64,000 nt of DNA, from positions 1,860,001 to 1,924,000 of the forward strand of contig CM041196.1 in NCBI GenBank assembly GCA_023078555.1. The letters run 5' to 3'. Numbering within the stretch: position 1 is the stretch's first letter; each line of letters opens with the position of its first letter. Below the pieces are notes generated by a model that was given only the letters and a program-made list of their open reading frames with translations, made no database searches and was not told the DNA's origin. The DNA is from Ulva prolifera. Taxonomy: Eukaryota > Chlorophyta > Ulvophyceae > Ulvales > Ulvaceae. Of the stretch, positions 58,432 through 64,000 are shown piece after piece. Both the position numbers and the translations under genes were made by a program.

Positions 58432-60752
58432 GGCAGCGACTGGCTTCCGGCGTGGTTTGATTCAGCGCCTCTCGGAACAGCCTGCAAAAGTCAATAACTG
58501 AAGACTGCTACATCATCCAGTGGCTGGCATTTCGATGTGGTGTTTGCGTGTACTGCGGCAGCGGCATGGCGATGGATCGTTCGAAACAACATTACTGAGT
58601 GGGGCCTGCAGCCAACTCTACGCTTCGAAGGCCAGACGGATAGAACATCGGGCAGACCAAATCCTCATCTTGGCATTTACATGTGCATCGCCGTAACATG
58701 CAGTGTGATTGGCAGTGCCACGCTAGATGTCGCAAACATGCCTCGCGCGCGTCAGGTAAACGGCATGGATGTGGAAGTACAAGTGCACATCACGAAATTA
58801 GCATTTCACGATCGAGGCGGGGTGATGGACGCACAGTGAAGCCTGAACGCGGACTAGTAGGCCAGTTCTGGATCGAACCACGCGCTGTCGACAGCTGCAT
58901 GTGCTAGCGATAGCCAGGCAGCCTGGATGCAGATGAGGGAGGCAGCAAGGGGACACAGATGTACAGCCCATCTGATGTTTCTGCGATCAGTTCAGCTGTC
59001 GCATGGATGGAAGGTCTCGCACGCGTGCCGTACGGGCGCCTGCGTCGGAATCTTGCGGACCAGATCTGCAGCTGGAGCGAAAAACTTGTCAGCGAGCTGT
59101 GCAAACCTGTCTTGCCAGCTGCACAGAGCTCTCAGCACTGGCCTGAATCATCCTTCGCTCATCGAATGCGTGACAGCTGCGCGCGTGGCACACTGTCGAC
59201 GTCGAAGCATGTTGTCTGGATCTAAGCCATTAGCGCTGTGCGATGCTGGGAGCCCTGCAGCGTGCATCGATCCGACACATCTCGGACGGGGACGTGTGCG
59301 CTGCACTTGCTTGCAACCGCTGCAGCGATCATGCCGCTCCGGCGCGTGCCTCGATGCGTTTCGCACCTCTACGTCGGTCAGCTTGCTAGATCACCGCAGG
59401 GCGTACCTGTAATCCAGAGGAGGCGATGACGCCGCACTGGGAGGTTCAGACGCGCGCCACTTACGGTGTAACGATCCTACACCGACGTGCACCTGTCCCC
59501 ACTTGTAAGCAGCTGCGTCACAGCCCGTGCGAACGTGCATGTCAAGCTACACACCCTTTGCTGGCGTGCTTGTGCGTTTCCCCGGCGCTGCTATCGGCCT
59601 CTTCGACTTTGTAGTGCGCCCTCCACCGGCGACTTTGCAGCACGCCCTCCGCCGGCGCTATGCATCGATCTCTGATCAGAGAGGAGCAAGAGGGGGCCAG
59701 GGCATGCATGGGGCTGTGCAGGCTAATGCCCCGCAACTCGTCTACTTCGTTGGCATTCCACGTCACACCTGCTTGGGACATCTTCGCGTGCGGTTTCCGG
59801 CCATGTGCACAACTTCCCGTGTCGGCCGCAGTGAGCGTACAGTGCTGGAGACGAACCCGGCCGCGGCACTCCCCAGCCGACGGCATGCATATTCAAGTGT
59901 CAGTTTTGGGAGTGCCCGCAGCAGCCTCGCAAAGAGTGCATGTCGCCTGCCAGACACGGCCCTGCAGCACACGAGTGCCAATATTCCGCACTGCGGACTT
60001 GCCGGAGCTGTTCTGACACACCCAGGGGGCGTCAATCACACGGATTTGAACGACCACATCGCGTGCACTCCGCCACCAACACGGTCCGCTCAAGGCAACA
60101 CGGACAGTTCAACAACGTACACACCGCACTGCGGGCCAACATAGCACGGTCTACAGCAGCCACACCAGCGCCACATGCTCAACATGCCGCGATGGAGGTT
60201 CCACACCGCCGGCAGCCGGACCTCCACATGGGGAAACGACACTGCATATTGCACGAGAGGCCCCCAGGCTGACAACAACAGTCCCTGCAAACGACACAGT
60301 CCCTGTGCAGTGCAGTGATAGGGAGCACACCTGCGGTGCCGCACTGAGGGCTGCGGCATATGAGTTGCGTGCACGGTGTGGATGGCATCGTGCTGACCCG
60401 GCAATCAACATATTCGAGGCATGGGTTTCCTTCTCCGCAGTGGTCAGCACACTATCGTCTGTGATGTTGTGTCCATTGATCCAGTACTGCTTTGCGCGTC
60501 TCAGATCTTAGCGACCGGTCACGACAAAAGCAGCTACCCACGAAGGCCACCTCAGGTGGAGCATTCATTGTCCCAACGCCTCTTTTTTTTTCAGTCCAAC
60601 TACACATGGACAGATGGACACATACGTACTGTTGCAATCAATGACATCAGCCACAAACTTATTTGCCACCCAATGGCAAAACCGCACTAAACCTCAAAAA
60701 ACTGCCGCAGACATGGGCTCGCTTTATATTTCAAACATGTGCAGCAGCCGCC
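58432..60752. other. Spacer between the two lamin-tail-like genes, no recognisable gene
   Basis: About 2.3 kb. Frames such as 58927-59412 and 59527-60144 show no domain. It holds the promoter of copy 1 and the 3' flank of copy 2. Confidence 0.4.
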
Positions 60753-62473
60753 TCAGCCGCTGAGGCTCTGGCCGGGGTTGCTCTCCCCCGGGCTCACCGA
60801 GGTCAGCACCACAAACTCAAAGTCCTCAAACTCGGACCCCTCGCCGATGAGGCCGAACGACAGCCCTCCTTCCATGAACACCACAAAGTCTTCGAGCACC
60901 ACCGCCTGCACCCCGTCCACCTCCCTCAGCAGGTCCCCGTCAAACGTGACCACCTGCGTCAGCTCCCCGCAGGGGTTGAACAGCCCGAGCCCCTGCTCCC
61001 GGGAGTCCACGTTGCGGAGCGTCGTCGACTCCGAGGCAACGAGTAGGCCCCCCGCCGTTTCGCGCAGCGGCGGAATCGGCACGCGGGACGTGCCACAACC
61101 GATGGGCCGGGAGATGCCCTCGGAGGTTCTCTCCTGGCACCGCGCGATCGTCCAGCCACCACTATCGGCGCCAGGGGCCGCCGCCACCTCCCAAAACTCC
61201 CCGATATTGCTCCTATTTTGGAATATTTCGTTGATCCATAGGGGCTGGAGGCCGGCGCAGGATGCCGGGGGGGTGGGGGGGACGGGGAGGGGGGCCCCGG
61301 AGTTCTGGCCGGTGTTGACGGCGCCGGGGGTGGCTGCGGCGACGGCAAAGGAGAAGGCAGAGAGGGAGGCGCCCTGGCCAGTTAACGACATGGAGGTGCC
61401 GAGTGGGAAGAAGTCGGAGTCAAGGGCTTCGAGGTTGTCGTTCTGCTCGTTGTCGTCCCCCGTGCCGCCAGCGCTGCCGGCGTAGATGACGGCATGGATG
61501 AGCTGGCCGCAGGGGTTGATCAGGCCGATGCCCCTGCACAGGGACGGCACTGTCAAGGCACTGTCAATGCACAATTTGCACAATGTTTTGCAGGCTGGCG
61601 CAGATGACACTCGGACATAGTAGCAGACAATCACGCAGCGTGCACATGCGGCAGCCAGGGCCTGTGTGTGCATGATTGAGACGCAGCGGCGTACAAGCCG
61701 CAGGTGCGTCGATAAAGTTTAATCAGTTGCGGCGATATGCAACGTTGCAGCAACAATATGCCGTGTGGAGCGCACTGATCGGTGCCAGAGCGGACGTCCA
61801 CGTTCAGCGCGGCGATGCTGAGGCCGCCGGACTCCTGCAGCGGCGGCACAGGCTGTAGCATGAACTCGTCGGAGCCTGGCACGAACAGCATGCCGCGGCA
61901 CTGTGTCTGCGGGCCCTCCGCGCCGTCACCTTCGTCGCACTCGCCCAGCAGCCACCCCTCGCTGCTCACGCCGGGGGGCCCCGCGACTTCCACAAACTCA
62001 CCCGGGCCGCTGACACGCCACACGAGCTCGTTGATCCAGAGGTTGATCGGTGCCTCGGGGCAGTCGGGGTTGTCTGGAGGGGGGGGTCCGGTTGGTGGTG
62101 GAGCAGGCGTGGGTGGATCTGGCATGGGTGGGGCCGGAGAAGGGGCAGGCGGGGTGCCGGAGCTGCGGCCACGGCCTCCACGCGGCCTCCGCGACCGAGG
62201 CGGCCGTGCACTTCCCTGTCGTCGTGGGCGACGTGAACGGCGACTGCGGCTCTGTTGAAGGTGCCGCTCGTGTGATGGTAGGAAGGTGGTGGTGCCCTGG
62301 GCCAGAAGCGCTTGATCAGCTGTCGGGAACAGAGACTGCTGCTGGTGCTGGTGCCGAGTGGATCCTTGCTGGCTGCCAGCAGTGGCAGCTGAGGTCAGCA
62401 GTAAAGATGTGGAACACATGAGACAGACAGCTGCCGCAGCGGTGGCTGCACGAAGCTTCCGGGAGCGGGTCAT
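60753..62473 (-). CDS. Secreted protein with two lamin-tail-like domains, copy 2 (2 exons, about 492 aa)
   Basis: Tandem paralogue of the gene at 56230-58431. Exons: 62473-61776 and 61533-60753. Exon 2 is 781 bases in both copies and nearly identical in protein sequence. The N-terminus MTRSRKLRAATAAAAVCLMC leads a signal peptide, then a variable Gln/His stretch, a basic Arg/Ser/Pro region, and two LTD-like domains (LWINELVWRVSGPGEFVEVA; LWINEIFQNRSNIGEFWEVA). The intron is only 242 bases here against 726 in copy 1. An in-frame GTG upstream of the ATG is not used as the start. As in copy 1, a TTTGCAG just upstream of the ATG suggests a 5' UTR intron. LTD domains bind partners by an Ig-like fold; the partner here is unknown. 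Confidence 0.78.
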
Positions 62474-64000
62474 GGCAGCGACCGGCTTCCGGCGTCGTTT
62501 GATGAAGTCCACTCAAATGATCCTGCAAATGCCCGATACTTTATGTGTAGAGAGAGTTGTCCACATCTAATGTTGCTGCAGCGGCGTGGCAGTACAACGG
62601 TAGACCACTGCAAGTGGCCTGCAGTCACGCGAGTCGCTGATGGACAGAGCTGCGGCTCATCATCAGCAGTTCATATAGTGAATTAAGAGTTCAAAGCGGA
62701 CTCGGTTCCAGTCTGCATGTGCCATGCGATCGAGGTTTGCAACGGTGGTGCAGATGTGTCTCGTGCTCGACCAGTCCCAGCGTAACCAGATAAGCACACG
62801 TCCGCGTACACTACAGAAGTCAGATCAATTTACTGTAAGGTGGAGCGGAGCGAAAAGCGCACGGGGATGCCGTGAGGAACGCTGGCCGATGTTTCGATCG
62901 ATCTAAACGCCCTGTCGAACAGCGTTGGTCAGCTGCCACGCAAATGTATGTCCAAAACCTTGAGGTGTAATGCAGTCTCGCCAAATCACTCGAGCAGTAG
63001 CAGACCTGCTGCGCGGCGGACTATAGCGGAACCGATCTTGCTGTTGAAGCTTGCAAGCCCTCCAGGTACAGTATGTTCATATGATCTCTACATGAGATAA
63101 GAGCTGACCATCCTGAGCCATCCAGCTCAGCACCGGCATGCATTCCAGTGCAGCTGCTGAATGAACTCGAGCATAATTTCACAGAGCTTCAAATGATGCT
63201 GTGTTCATTGGGAAAACTGATGAGCCAGAGGCCAGCCCTGGTAAATCTGTGACATACACGACTGCTGTTGCGGTTGAATTCTTCATCATACATAGTGCAC
63301 GACATGTACCATGTTGAAATGGCGGAACCACCTGCTCGCCAGCAACAGAGACCTGGTGAATTCGACAGTTCGTGGACCCAGTGGTCCTCTGCCAGGCAAA
63401 TTAGAACATCATCTTTTGTCGGAACTCTGGGCCCATCAAATTGAGCTTAAGCTCACCTGTTCAGAATCAAAGCTACCGGAGCACTCGCGCTTGCAGGCTG
63501 CACAACACGGCCTCAACAATCTACAAGAGCTCCGGCCACTGCATGGCACGGCACCAGAAAACGGCGACAGCGCGGGGGGAAGGTAGCACTGTGAGCATCA
63601 GCAGTGCCATCTTTGCCTGCCTGGGTGGGCAGGAAAGTGGGAGTGGCATTTGCCGTGAAGTGAATATATATGCTGCGCTGCAACAAAATGCTCACAGAGC
63701 CAAGTGCAGTGTAGCGTATGCGTTAACTTGTGCATGGTCTGGTTGGCTGTTAACAATTGAAACAGGAATTGTCACCTTGAGCTGGATCTGCACGCCAGCT
63801 CGTGCTGAGGTTGATGGCTGCTCTGCTGTTGCCAGGCGGTGATGCACGGTGGCTTGGCAGTGCACTGCAGACTCAGAGCTGCAGACTCAAGAGCTGCAGT
63901 GCATGGCCCCACACCCACACCCATGGTGCATTCACAATGACACGCAGGAGAAACCGGGACTGATTGCTGACCAAGCCATGTGACTATCTGTTGCCGAGTC
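62474..64000. other. Upstream region of lamin-tail-like copy 2; no other gene recognised
   Basis: About 1.5 kb. Frames at 63311-63586 and 63441-63842 are short and featureless. The window ends here. Confidence 0.4.

Overview
This is eukaryotic nuclear DNA, most likely from a green alga. Genes lie on both strands and are broken by many short introns. Exons are GC-rich and introns carry CA/GT runs, long poly-C tracts and TGCATGCA-type words. Most introns I could place start with GTGCG (or GTAC/GTGT) and end in TGCAG. A few 3' flanks carry TGTAA, the poly(A) signal known from volvocine green algae. The gene content (plant-type 3-ketoacyl-CoA reductase, kinesin-12, SKA1) fits an alga, but I cannot name a species. 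All exon models below were built by eye from splice signals, reading phase and paralogue comparison; no transcript data were available.

Layout. At 147-5898 is a tandem pair of three-exon genes of unknown function; the second copy carries a frame break. At 7139-10601 is a head-to-head inverted duplication with two divergent TATA-driven genes whose start codon appears to be split by the first intron. At 11840-22275 (minus) is an 18-exon kinesin-12 gene. It shares a 453-bp upstream region with the first of three very-long-chain 3-ketoacyl-CoA reductase genes (22729-24972, 31757-33831, 36735-39231). A BTB-like gene and an intronless LRR gene with a weak F-box-like N-terminus lie between reductase copies 1 and 2. 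At 41056-43483 (minus) is a family-2 glycosyltransferase. At 46194-48189 is a secreted protein with a long Asn-Glu-Gly repeat. At 52371-54517 (minus) is a SKA1-like kinetochore gene. At 56230-62473 (minus) is a tandem pair of secreted proteins, each with two lamin-tail-like domains.

How the genes relate. The three reductases belong to ER fatty-acid elongation. Kinesin-12 and SKA1 both serve the mitotic spindle but are 30 kb apart, so no linkage is claimed. The NEG-repeat and lamin-tail-like proteins look extracellular. The strongest theme is local duplication (four of the gene families here are duplicated), together with unusual intron architecture: GTGCG donors, homopolymer C/G tracts right after donors, and a short dispersed repeat found mostly in introns. 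No CRISPR array, tRNA, rRNA or intact transposon was recognised.
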